From Callorhinus ursinus (taxonomy: Eukaryota > Chordata > Mammalia > Carnivora > Otariidae), in contig NW_020312817.1 in assembly GCF_003265705.1 (NCBI RefSeq), forward strand, positions 53,448,794 to 53,512,793: 64,000 nt of DNA, in the 5' to 3' direction. Both the position numbers and the translations under genes were made by a program. The notes beneath the pieces were generated by a model, which was given only the letters and a program-made list of their open reading frames with translations, did no database searches and had not been told where the DNA came from. Numbering within the stretch: position 1 is the first letter of the stretch; each line of letters begins with the position of its first letter. Below are positions 54,523 through 64,000 of the stretch, piece after piece.

Positions 54523-54723
54523 TGAACAGAGGTTTTTGATTTGTTTTGTTTTAGTATCATCATGAATTCAGGGATTTAAACGTATTTATAATGTTTCCAG
54601 ACATTACCTTTTTAAAATTTTTATTTTGATGCTTAAATTGCCTCAGCTTTGGCCAGTGGAAGTCTCCTCAGACTGGCTCCTGGGTCTTTTGGTGGTGACC
54701 CAGCCATCTTTAATGGTCTCCTT

Positions 54724-54724
54724 G

Positions 54725-54756
<32 letters not shown>

Positions 54757-54772
54757 TTATTTATTTATTTAT
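54724..54772. repeat. (CTAT)n-(TTAT)n microsatellite
   Basis: About eight CTAT units followed by four TTTA units, grown from the poly(A) tail of the adjoining antisense SINE. Confidence 0.93.
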
Positions 54773-54937
54773 TTTTAAAGATTTTATTTATTTGACAGAG
54801 CACAAGCAGAGGGAGAGAGAGGGAGAAGCAGGCTCCCTGCTGAGCAAGGAACCCGATGTGGGACTCTATCCTAGGACCCTGGGATCATGACCCGGGCTAA
54901 AGGCAGCCGCTTAACCGACTGAGCCACCCAGGCATCC
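54729..54937 (-). mobile_element. CAN-SINE, antisense, with a microsatellite in its tail
   Basis: Duplication ctccttgctat at 54718-54728 and 54938-54948 encloses both the microsatellite and the SINE body. Shortened around the 'gacagagcacaagcagaggg' block. Confidence 0.93.
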
Positions 54938-55538
54938 CTCCTTGCTATTTATTGTAACAGGCCACTCTAGGCTTACTCTGCCCTTGACCTGGAAACAGCC
55001 ATTTTTCTGAAGGAGCTCCATTTCCTTTTAAAAATGGTATTTAGAGACCACAGTTTGGTGCTAAGGATACTCATTTGCTAATGGGTCAGTTATTTGTTTT
55101 TAGACCTTTTCAGTGGATACTTGGGAAATATATTTTGTTTCTTTTGTTAACAGAATATACACCACAAATCTAAATTTGTATTCGTAATTCAGAATTGTAA
55201 TTATAGGATTTTTGCTTAAGTCCTTGGATTTTATATTTGTATTTTTCTAATCTGAAAAATCTTGATTCCTAACAACATTAACATAATCACTTAATTGCTT
55301 TATAATTTCAAGACAATAGTGCCAACGGGAGTACTGGAAACAGGTTAAGATTTCTTTGCCTTTTTCATTCTTAGAATGTTTTGCTCATTTTCTGGAGAGT
55401 TTGGCTATCAATTTGATATACAGGTTTATTTGTTTCATTTTGCTTTTGATTTATAGTTATTGCCAAATTTTGGGTTAATTTTGTTGTATGAAAATATAAA
55501 ACATTTACAGAGTTTCAAAGTTAAATTTGCAGAATTCT

Positions 55539-55733
55539 TTTTTTTTTTTAAAGATTTTATTTATTTGACAGAGAGATAGAGAGAGCACAAGTAGGCAGAG
55601 CGGCAGGCAGAGGGAGAGGGAGAAGCAGACTCCCCGCTGAGCGGGGAGCCCAACACGGGACTTGATCCCAGGACCCTGGTATCATGACCTGAGCCGAAGG
55701 CAGATGCTTTACGACTGAGCCACGCAGGCGCCC
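55539..55733 (-). mobile_element. CAN-SINE, antisense
   Basis: Full-length, ending gccacgcaggcgccc. Duplication aaatttgcagaattct / aaatctgcagaattct at 55523-55538 and 55734-55749. Confidence 0.95.
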
Positions 55734-56046
55734 AAATCTGCAGAATTCTGCTCCCTCCATCCCGTAATATAGAGGGAGCCCTCATTCCTGTTTACAACTT
55801 GAGAGTATTCTCTTTTAAGGATACATAGCATGGTTTATTCAATTAGTGTCCCTGTTGATAAACATTTGGTCATTTCCAGCATTTTGCAGTTCTAAATGGG
55901 CAGCTGTTTATTGACTCTGCTTCTTTGCTAACCCTTTAACTTTGCCCCAGGAGGCTAACAGTGTCCTCTCAGTTAACTCTACGACTACAGTGTTTGGGAT
56001 GTTCAAAGACAAGACCTTGACTTTTGTTCATCAGTGGGCCCCTGTT

Positions 56047-56050
<4 letters not shown>

Positions 56051-56085
<35 letters not shown>
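56051..56085. repeat. (GT)n microsatellite
   Basis: About 17 GT units, pure. Confidence 0.95.
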
Positions 56086-56786
56086 ACATAGTCCTTGGCA
56101 GTGGGGAGTGGAGTAGATAGACGGATAAAAAGTACCCTATTGGTAGACAGTTTATAAGAGAATATTGAGAACTTGAAAGAATCGGTTACCAATACAAGAT
56201 AAAATGTCAGTAAGTATGGTAGAGTATACTGAACATTTTGAATGTTTAAAGGTGAGACTGTTAATAAGATGGAGCTATAGGGAAATAATTTTCAGAAGGG
56301 CCTGAATGGACTCTTTATAGCTGGCTTAGCACTTAGGTGATTTTCATTGTCGTCACTGCTTCGTCCTGTTCATGGAGCGAAGCATTTTAATCTTGGCTGC
56401 TGCCAAATCCCTTTACAAGAGGGATTACTTCTGTGATTGGGAGATCATTTATTAGCTTCTGCTACACTCCAGCTTGGGGAGCCACAAGGTGCCCAGTGGA
56501 ATGGATGCCCGCAGGATTGCCATAGAAACCCACCGGAAGCCGGGCTGCGGGCCAGGAGGCGGCCCAGCTCATGGGTGCAGCCTGGCCGTGTCAGGAGCTG
56601 TCGGGTTTACATCCATGCCCTGAGGGTCCCATCGGGAGTTGTGAGGCCAGGCCACGGGACTTCTGCCCACCCTTGCCTTTGGCTTCAGACTGGGCTTGGT
56701 TATTCCTGGGACCTTGGTCTTTTGTGGAAATCTGTTCCGAGACAGGCTTTCTTCCCCTCCTCCTTTTTGCCACTTCTCGTTCCTAG

Positions 56787-57041
56787 TTTCAGGCAGCACA
56801 CCCAGCCGCCCAGCAGCCGGCCCTCGCCCAGTTCCCGGTGGTGTCTCAAGGCAGCTCCCAGCCGCCGCTGACACAGAACTTCTACCAGCAGCAGCCGCCG
56901 CAGCTGGCCGCGAGCTTGCACCAACAACAGCTGCTGACTCAGCAGGCCGCCTTGCCCCAGAAGACCGCCGCAGCGGCCGGACAGCAGCCCCAGGCGCCGC
57001 CCGCCGCAGCCCCGCCGGCGCCCGCGGCCCAGGAGCCGGCG
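56787..57041 (+). CDS. AAK1: AAK1 coding exon: Gln/Ala/Pro-rich region, GC-rich
   Basis: 255 bases, 85 codons (about 508-592) in phase 0: [20 protein letters not shown], then [52 protein letters not shown]..., ending AAQEPA. Likely disordered. Human AAK1, as I recall, has a run of about 15 Gln after NFY; here only QQQPPQ remains. Third positions are almost all G or C, unlike the kinase exons. Acceptor cgttcctag, donor gtgagg. The long off-frame open frames over it arise from the same composition. Confidence 0.94.
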
Positions 57042-57109
57042 GTGAGGGCGTGGAGCGAGGGGCGCGGAGGGCGCGGGACGGCGCGGGAGGGTGCGGGCCG
57101 GAACGCAGC

Positions 57110-57129
57110 GGGGGGGGGGGGGGGGGGGG
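57110..57129. repeat. Homopolymer G20
   Basis: Twenty consecutive G in a wider G-rich intron start, 69 bases after the donor. It has quadruplex potential and is a likely assembly trouble spot. Confidence 0.9.
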
Positions 57130-58170
57130 CTGGGCGGAGCACGGGAGAGGGGCAGCCGCAGCCCGGGCGGGGGCCCTGCATTCGGCTGCTTCCCCAGGCC
57201 CGTGGTTAAAGTACTTGATTTTTTTTTCTTATTATGCCCGAGGTCAGGATGAGGTATTCTCTAGAAGGTAGAGGTTTAACAAAAATGATTCTAGGCTAGT
57301 GATGAAGATGAGCATTCTTAACACTCTTAAAGTGAGACTGGCAGAAAGAGCTGTTCGCTGTCTCTGTCGGTGCCAGTGTTGAGCAGTCAAGGACCTCGCT
57401 AGGATTAGAGCTCATCCCTTTCCCTTCAAGGGCCAGGTTGACCATTGTGGCCTTTCCAGTCTCTGGAGGTTTGCGTGGGCTCCCACCTTTACCCTGAGTC
57501 CTGATAGGGTTTTTATTTATCCTTGGTCTTGGACGACATTACCTCATTTAAGTCTACCATGTAGCGGCCTTCAGGGGCCTCCGTGCTGGGACCATTTACC
57601 ATGACCTGATCCTCTGGGCATGAGAGCATCTGAGTGCTGTTTGAGCCGTCTTGTCAGTTCAGAAATTAGGCATGTTTCCACTTCTAGATACTGGCTGACT
57701 ACAGCGTCAGAACCCCTTACTCCTCTCCTGATTGATCTTTACAGCTTCACCATCCTCAGGCACATTGTGTTTGGCCTCTACTAAGTGCTCTTCATTCTTT
57801 ACTCACATATTTCTGAGTGATAGTGAAGAAAATATCATAGTGATAGAAAAAGGCTTTGTACATATCTGGCCAATAGAGTATCACAGCTACTCTCTCATTC
57901 CCAGGGAAGTCCAACTACTAACCAAATGAAGGAAAAGTAAGAAACCATCTTTCTGAGGATTGATTTCTAATAGAGTTTTGTCACCCATCTTAAACCAGAA
58001 AACCATCCCTTCAAAAGGAAGCAGTGCCGTAAATAGATTGTCTTCTTTGAGCCTCAGCTAAGTGTGTGTTCAGTGTCTTTACACCTTTGTTTCTGAAACA
58101 ACTCAGTCTTCCTGCAGGCATGTGGTAGACAGCTACTCTCTGTATTTTTAACACAAACGAAAGTTCCTCT

Positions 58171-58228
58171 TGTTCCTGCTCTCGCTATCTCTCTGTCAAA
58201 TAAATAAATACAATTTTTTAAAAGAAAA
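58171..58228 (+). mobile_element. Severely 5'-truncated CAN-SINE, sense
   Basis: Only the last ~58 bases are present: tgttcctgctctcgctatct, AAATAAATAAA, an A/T tail. Perfect duplication gaaagttcctct at 58159-58170 and 58229-58240 proves it is an independent insertion. Confidence 0.92.
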
Positions 58229-58273
58229 GAAAGTTCCTCTAATTAATGGAGTTTTAAAAAAAAATTATGATAC

Positions 58274-58437
58274 GGGGGCGACTGGGTGGCTCAGGTCCTG
58301 GTCCCAGGTCCTGGGATGGAGTCCCACGTCGGGCTCCCTGCTTGGTGGGGAGTCTGCTTCTCCCTCTGCCTCCCCCCCCCCCCGCTCGCTCTCTCTCTCC
58401 TTGTGTCTCTCTCTCAAATGAATAAAATCTTAAAACT
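58274..58437 (+). mobile_element. CAN-SINE, sense, internally deleted
   Basis: Head 'ggggcgactgggtggctcag' jumps directly to 'gtcctggtcccaggtcctgg'; about 30-40 bases after the head are missing. A C12 run sits in the CT tract. Confidence 0.88.
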
Positions 58438-58489
58438 ATAAAAAATTATTATATGATGTAGATAGTTGAGATCGTAATTATCTAGTTTA

Positions 58490-58590
58490 GTCCCCTCATT
58501 TACTGGAATTGGAAACTAGGCCTCAGGCTAGAAAGAGATTATCCAAGACACACAGACTGGTAGCAGCAGAGCTGGGGAAAGAACCAAAGA
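58490..58590 (-). repeat. MIR-like relic, antisense
   Basis: 'cccctcatttactggaattg', 'gaaactaggcctcaggctag', 'cacagactggtagcagcaga'. Confidence 0.5.
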
Positions 58591-58929
58591 ATCCTGATCT
58601 GTGTTTAAGGATGATAATAACAAATGCTCATCCAGGGAGATAAAATGATCAACAGTCATTGACCACATTTCTTATGAGGTTCCCCTTTGCTGTCCCTCTC
58701 TTGGGAATGAATTATAGACCTTCTCCATGTTCCTTGGCTGAAAACGTGCTTTGAGCACTTCGCTCCCAGGATAGTTGGTTGAGGGGATGGAGAAAGAACA
58801 GGAGCAGAACTTGCTTCAGCCAGGAGCCAGAGAGCTTCCCAAATTTGACCCATCCCTTTCTCTGGTGACCCTTGTCAGGACTTACCTAGAGAAGCAAGTG
58901 AGTGAATGTAAGGAATTGCCATCTTAAAG

Positions 58930-59215
58930 CAATAATTTACAAGAGGAAAATGGCAATATGCCATAGATGTTTATTATAATCTTATTAGTAACAGCCAAAA
59001 GAATCAAAGTAACCTAATTGTTCAGAAACCCAACTGTGCAGCCATTAAAAGTCATGGTTATAGAGTTTGTACAACAGTGCGAAACACTCATGAGATAATG
59101 TTGAAATTATGGGAAAAGTATGTACTTGAAAAGGGATACCAAAAAGATAAAAACAGTTGTATTAGGATAGTGGAATGGAAGTCTGGGTGGTTTTTTTCCC
59201 CCTTTTGTGTATATT
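58930..59215 (+). mobile_element. L1 fragment, old, sense
   Basis: 'atgtttattataatcttatt', 'gcagccattaaaagtcatgg', 'gttgaaattatgggaaaagt' follow the old L1 3' order. Confidence 0.65.
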
Positions 59216-59273
59216 CTTGCATTCCTGGTCCGACTATACTCCTTTTATAATTATATATATATATTGTTCTTTT

Positions 59274-59463
59274 TTTTTTTAAATATTTTATTTATTTGAG
59301 AAAGAATGAGACAGAGCATGAGAGGGAAGAGGGTCAGAGGGTCAGAGGGAGAAGCAGACTCACTGCTGAGCAGGGAGCCCGATGCGGGACTCGATCCCAG
59401 GACTCCAGGATCTTGACCTGAGCTGAAGGCAGTCGCTTAACCAACTGAGCCACCCAGGCGCCC
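59274..59463 (-). mobile_element. CAN-SINE, antisense, with a short internal duplication
   Basis: gtcagagggagaagcagac subfamily with 'gggtcaga' doubled. Duplication tatatattgttct at 59258-59270 and 59464-59476. Confidence 0.94.
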
Positions 59464-61473
59464 TATATATTGTTCTTTAAAACAATCTCTAGCAAGACAG
59501 ACATCTGGGTCTACTTTGATTCTCCTCCCACTGGGGTTTGTCTGTCCCCCACTTTCCCTTCCTAATCCCATCTTTGGAGGAGACATGATGGTGAAGAAAA
59601 GAGAGTCCTGAGCAGTAATCAGGAAACGTGGATTCTGTCCCAATTGACTCTATGACCTTGAGCGAGCACTTAGCCTCAGGGGGCCTTGGTCTCAGCTCCC
59701 CTGAAGCAAGGGAGTTGGGATCTGCGCTCTCTAAGTTCCCTTTTGACTCTCATATTCTTAGATTTGAAATGGAAATAAAACTGTCTGCCTGATGTGGTCA
59801 TTGTGAGGAATAGCTGAATGGATTGGAGTGGTTTTGTATTAGTAGATTGCTGTGATAGGGTAAGGTGTCCTCATGATGGAAGTGTTTGTTCTTCAGGATG
59901 CCGCATATGGGGGTAGGTAAGAGGAACAGAAAGTGTTTTCCAAGTAGTCTGGACTCTTCAAAATAAAGGAACTCACCAGTGAAGCATACCCTTCTCAAAG
60001 CAACGCATGTCTTAAACTCCAAGAAATAGGCTAATCTAGTTCTGCCCATAAAGCCATGGTGGTCTCTGTGGGTACTGGCTCTAGGTTGGCTGTTGCAGGT
60101 GCAGCCCTGGGCCCCTGAAGGAAGTTGTGGGGCCGGAGCTCTGGTCTTCCCAGAGCACTCTGCTTCTCCGTCAGAGATGCCTCAGCTTCTTTACCCTCTG
60201 ACCTTAACCTGAGTGATGTTGGAGCCTTGTGTTGTATCATTTGTTCAGTTGGTGAGTGGTTGTGTACTCATATGTGCACATAACCTGCCTCAGTAAAATT
60301 CAGAGTGTGCATCAATCCAGGGACAGAAAATCTCAGGCTGTCAGCATCCTGACCCAAGTAGCTGGCCCCTCTGGTTTCCTTTCTCTCCCAGGACCTACCT
60401 TCAAAGGCACCAAATGTGAGAGCTGAGCTGCAGCATGGAGGGACGTCTTAGTCTGAAACGAGGGACTGGAGGGAAGGGATAGGCCTTTAATATTCTGAAT
60501 CATTTTGTTTCTGAACTGACAGAATTAAAGCATTAGGTGGCCTTCTTAATGCTATTTTTTGTTCATCTTCCTGATATAGCCCTTTGTAGATTGTGTCTGA
60601 TGCTTGACGTCTAACCACGTGGCCACAAGGATGTTCCTACCTGTTTGTTTTTCTGTGGTGACAGTTTGTTCTGCCTTCTGAAAATGGCCCAAATCTCAAG
60701 AGTCCTTATGTTATTAGATCAATTATCATCAAGGGCTTTTCAGATTTTTTCTTATTTCTTATTATATTGTCTACCTGGTTCTTCAGTGCCATTTCTGAAT
60801 TGAAGGTGGGAACAAGTTAATCCCACTGCACCAGTGCTGTACATTTTCTCAGGGGAGCCGCAGGAATAGAACCTTGTGGACCCATCTTCTCAGTGAAATA
60901 AAGAGCCTTAATAACAAAACAAAACAAAACAGAAAGCACTACCATTTATGAATCACAGTGGAATCCTAACTTACTCCCAACCAGTAGTCTGAGCTGTGTC
61001 AGAGTCAGGGATCTCTTAGCAGAAATTGTGCAGCTCAAATGTGGTTTAGCAGGAGGTGTGCCTTCTGTGGTAGTAGATTGCTGAAAGCATGCTCTTTGGA
61101 GCCATTCTGAATAAGTTCCTGTGTGACCCCAGAAGCAGCAAGTGGTCCTGTAGGATACATTCTTGATCTTTGGAGTTAGAAATAGCTTCTGCAATCTTAT
61201 GCACCGGGCTGTATTGTATATGGTTGCTCTGTATATTATTGCTGATGAAGATTGAAATTTATGTGTAAACAGCAGATAAATACCATGCCATCAGTCCCAA
61301 AGTTATAGCTCAGATTGTCAAAAACTGTTTTTTCTTTCTGGGTGTTATTGGTAAAATCAGCCACTTGAGCCCCATGTTAGCTCTCACGTGGCTTTTTTTA
61401 TTATGCTGATCTGTTTATTTGTTTTTCCTTTCCCTTCTTTTGGGAACACTTGCCTTTTTTTTTTTCCTAGCAG

Positions 61474-61703
61474 ATTCAAGCCCCAGTACGACAACAGCCA
61501 AAGGTTCAAACAACCCCACCTCCTGCTGTCCAGGGGCAGAAACTCGGATCTCTCACTCCTCCGTCATCCCCCAAGACCCAACGTGCTGGGCACAGACGGA
61601 TTCTCAGTGACGTAACCCACAGCGCAGTCTTTGGGGTCCCTGCCAGCAAATCAACCCAGCTGCTCCAGGCAGCTGCAGCTGAGGCCAGCCTCAATAAGTC
61701 CAA
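61474..61703 (+). CDS. AAK1: AAK1 coding exon: phosphosite cluster
   Basis: 230 bases, 76 codons (about 593-668) plus two bases of Lys669: [74 protein letters not shown]. It carries TTPPP, LTPPSSP and the HRRILSD motif (arginine-directed Ser), all known or plausible regulatory phosphosites in AAK1. The acceptor reads ttcctagcag, a NAGNAG: using the first AG would add three bases (CAG, Gln). I chose the distal one because the human protein reads EPAIQAP. Donor gtatgt. Confidence 0.95.
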
Positions 61704-63024
61704 GTATGTGGTGCTTCTCCTTTCTCTTTTTCACTTTTGTGGGCCAGGGCTGCTGTGGCCACTACTACTGTGTAATTCTCTGCATCTGTATGTAGATGTG
61801 TATGGGTACATATATATAAAGGTACGTATGTGTCTGTGTTTATTAAGAAACTGAAGTTGCCTATAGTACCTGGACCGTACTGATCTTAAGGAATCATTTC
61901 ATACTTGCTTTACTGTTTCCATTCTCTCATCCGTCCCGTGTTCTACAGAGTATTTTTTAAAATCTTAGTCTCACCAACCCTCTCCATGATAAAAAAATCT
62001 TTCATTGGCTCCCCATTGCCAGAGGGATAATATCTGAACTCATTGGTTAACAGACCAAAGGCCATTATATCACATTTGTGGACTTGTCATTCTCTGTCTT
62101 TGTGAGCACGTTGTTCATCCTATGCCCTCTCCCTGAACTCCCACTCTCCTCCTTGTCTACCTAGGAAATGCTTATTTAGTCATCAAGATCCATGTCAGCG
62201 GTTACCTTTTCTTTGGCTCCTTGGGTGTCATATATAAATTTGTCTGAACCTTTTTGGAGATGTATCACTTTATATTATCATTATTTATTTGTATATCCAG
62301 CTGACCTAGCCTGCAAATTCCTCCAAGACAAGGACCATGTCTTAACCATTGTAAATCCAGTGACCAGCTCTGTGCCTGAAATAAAGTAGGTTGCAGTGAG
62401 TGCTAGGTAAATGCAATTTTGGACCCTCAGCTTTCTTGGAACCATGGACTCTAAAGTTAAAAGTCTTTAAGTTGTTAGTTCAATGCAAAGGGCATCAAGA
62501 GAGACTTCAGAAGAAAATTAGGTAATAATACCTAGAAACACAAGATAGTGATAACTGTGTTTATTTCTCCTTAACTGTGATGGTGGCCACTCATGGCGGC
62601 CCCTCATTCTATGCATGCTAGATCCTGACAGCTGGGAGGCAGCCTGAAAAGGCATCAGTCCCAGCCGCTCCGGGGTCAATTATTGTAGATGTTAGGGTGG
62701 GTTGGTGCCACAGGAGTCACAAGCCTAAGAAGAGGCTGCTTTGGGATTCTGGATTGAAAGGACTTGCTAACGAGACCAAAAATCTAAGCAAGAGATTAAA
62801 GAAGTAGTGGGAGATAGTGGATCATGAAGGAAAGGGAGACATTTATTTCACACAGTGATAAAAGTATTTGTGAAAACTGTCCAGTTGCCTTGGAAAGCCC
62901 TTTCAGAAAACCACTGCAGAAAATAATGGTTTGACTCAGAAAACAATTCGATCTCAAAACAAAGAGAACGTAGATTGACCCTTTTTCAACCTTTTTCATT
63001 TCGTGGGGGTGGGAACCTACCTAG
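61704..63024 (+). other. AAK1: Intron (1.3 kb)
   Basis: Contains an L2-like relic (about 61980-62410). 62420-63020 shows nothing I recognise. Acceptor cctacctag. Confidence 0.85.
61980..62410 (+). repeat. L2-like relic
   Basis: 'tttcattggctccccattgc', 'ccattatatcacatttgtgg', 'gccctctccctgaactccca', 'ccaagacaaggaccatgtct', 'ctgtgcctgaaataaagtag' follow the L2 3' order. Confidence 0.55.
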
Positions 63025-63182
63025 GTCTGCAACCACCACTCCATCAGGCTCTCCTCGGACCTCCCAGCAAAACGTTTATAATGCTTCAGAAGGTTCTACG
63101 TGGAATCCCTTCGATGATGACAATTTCTCCAAACTCACAGCTGAGGAACTGCTGAACAAGGACTTTGCCAAGCTGGGGGAAG
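63025..63182 (+). CDS. AAK1: AAK1 coding exon: NPF endocytic motif
   Basis: 158 bases. One base completes Lys669, then 52 codons (about 670-721) and one base of Gly722: [52 protein letters not shown]. The NPF tripeptide in WNPFDDDNF is a typical EH-domain-binding motif, also an acidic/hydrophobic stretch of the endocytic-adaptor kind. Human AAK1 reads NPSEG where this has NASEG, by my recollection. Donor gtgagc. The remaining exons (AP-2/clathrin-binding C-terminus) follow beyond the window. Confidence 0.96.
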
Positions 63183-64000
63183 GTGAGCAATTGGTGTCCC
63201 TTTGTGATTCTTAAACCGTAACTCTAGAGGGGTATGCATGTGAAAATGTAGGGTTGGGTCTTTCCTTCCCTCAGAGGCTTGATTTGAAGTTTGAGTGCAA
63301 ATTGCTTTGAATGTTTACTGGAGCACTGGTGGTCTTTTCATCCGCAGGAACTCCTGGCCAGTTGTGGGCGGCGGTAAGGAGAGTGGGACACTATTAGCAA
63401 AGATTTGGTAGCATAGATCAGGGTGATACTGTCAAGCATGGTCATTCCTTGGAGGAGTGTAATGGTTTTCTTGTCCTATGTGTGTTTATTGTCCCAGAAA
63501 GTTGTAACTGCTTACCCAGGAGAGAGTATGCCTGCACATGAACTTTTAATCTTTGATTACGGTCAGAGTTCTGTAGTACTGTTGACTGACTGTAGAGAAG
63601 TGATCAAATAAATAGAAGGTACCGTTTCCATCTCAAAAACCCACAGTCTAGGAGCGCCTTGGTGGCTCAGTCGGTTAAACGTCCAACACTTGATCTCAAC
63701 TCAGGTCTTGATCTCAGGATCATGAATTCAAGCCCCGCATTGGACTCCACACTGGGTGTGGAGCCTACCTAAAACAAAAAACAAAACAAAACAAAACAAA
63801 CCCACAGTCTTATTTTGAAAGATGGGACTCATACACACAGACACACATGCACACTTTGGAAAACAACAGCACGCCCTGGAAAAATTCTTCAAAAAGAGTA
63901 CCTCAGCATTAGACAAGAGCACAAGGTAAAGGAATGATCAGAACTGAGTGAATGATACGAACTTTGACCATATCTTTTAACTTTACTCTTCTAACTTTTG
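63183..64000 (+). other. AAK1: Intron, 5' part
   Basis: Runs off the end of the window. It contains one SINE, at 63650. Otherwise I see nothing. Confidence 0.85.
63650..63797 (+). mobile_element. CAN-SINE, older short subfamily, sense
   Basis: 'ggagcgccttggtggctcag', 'caggtcttgatctcaggat', 'ctccacactgggtgtggagc', tail of AACAAAA units. Perfect duplication aaacccacagtct at 63637-63649 and 63798-63810. Confidence 0.95.

Larger units (their letters stand above)
52995..56786 (+). other. AAK1: Intron (3.8 kb)
   Basis: Holds one sense SINE, three antisense SINEs, an antisense L1 relic, a (CTAT)n block and a (GT)n block. 52995-53330, 54960-55520 and 56090-56550 show nothing named. The last 240 bases are part of the GC-rich patch. 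Confidence 0.85.
56550..57190. promoter_or_regulatory. Intragenic CpG-island-like GC-rich patch
   Basis: The densest CpG and GC region in the window. It covers the 56787-57041 exon and the first 150 bases of the next intron (many cgcgg, gcggcc and ccggcg motifs). No start-site evidence is visible. It may be an intragenic CpG island or simply GC drift in a proline/alanine-coding exon. Confidence 0.6.
57042..61473 (+). other. AAK1: Intron (4.4 kb)
   Basis: Starts G-rich, with a G20 run at 57110. Then three CAN-SINEs (one tiny), an L1 relic and a MIR scrap at 58490. 57190-58150, 59480-61460 show little I can name, apart from MIR-like phrases near 59640-59700. Confidence 0.85.

Noticed and set aside
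56696..57271. 191-codon off-frame open frame over the 56787-57041 exon
   Set aside because: It is an alternative frame of a GC-rich repetitive exon. The known frame is fixed by splice phase and AAK1 wording.

Overview
The window is an internal piece of one mammalian gene on the + strand: AAK1, AP2-associated protein kinase 1. Its exons are scattered through introns full of transposable elements. The many SINEs share a head reading ggcgcctgggtggctcag and a tail of (AAATA)n plus AATCTT. These are tRNA-Lys-derived CAN-SINEs, which are restricted to carnivores. The copies match the arctoid forms (bear, pinniped, mustelid). I see neither the dog SINEC_Cf form nor the felid form with its longer body. 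One abundant subfamily (gtcagagggagaagcagac on the antisense strand) suggests to me a bear or a pinniped, but this is an inference from memory.

Layout: 1-11085 is the 3' part of the intron after the first coding exon, which lies outside the window. Thirteen coding exons follow: 11086-11204, 28757-28865, 30337-30479, 39769-39890, 41201-41282, 41784-41916, 45305-45408, 47350-47429, 51585-51739, 52684-52994, 56787-57041, 61474-61703 and 63025-63182. From 63183 to the end is the start of another intron. All junctions are GT-AG and all phases join. Together they give 2001 coding bases (667 codons) with no stop or frameshift. The C-terminal exons lie beyond the window.

The first seven exons carry the kinase domain: the glycine-loop end, VAIK-type Lys, alphaC Glu, HRDLK, DFG, APE and the C-lobe. 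The later exons encode a disordered Gln/Pro/Ala-rich linker, a Ser/Thr-Pro phosphosite cluster and an NPF endocytic motif. This fits a kinase that phosphorylates the AP-2 mu subunit and is tethered to the clathrin coat.

The introns hold about 30 CAN-SINEs (most with visible target-site duplications), L1 fragments mostly in antisense orientation, two TA-flanked Tigger-type elements, a MER5-like hAT element split by an L1 that itself carries a SINE, MIR and L2 relics, and several microsatellites. A GC- and CpG-rich patch covers the 56787-57041 exon and ends in a run of 20 G.

I find no second convincing protein-coding gene and no evidence of a novel biological system. The points most worth a second look are the remodelled poly-Gln linker, a NAGNAG acceptor, a 26-nt SINE-head insertion with its own duplication, the three-level nested transposon, inverted repeat pairs that could form double-stranded RNA, and an unexplained acidic open frame near 20.9 kb.
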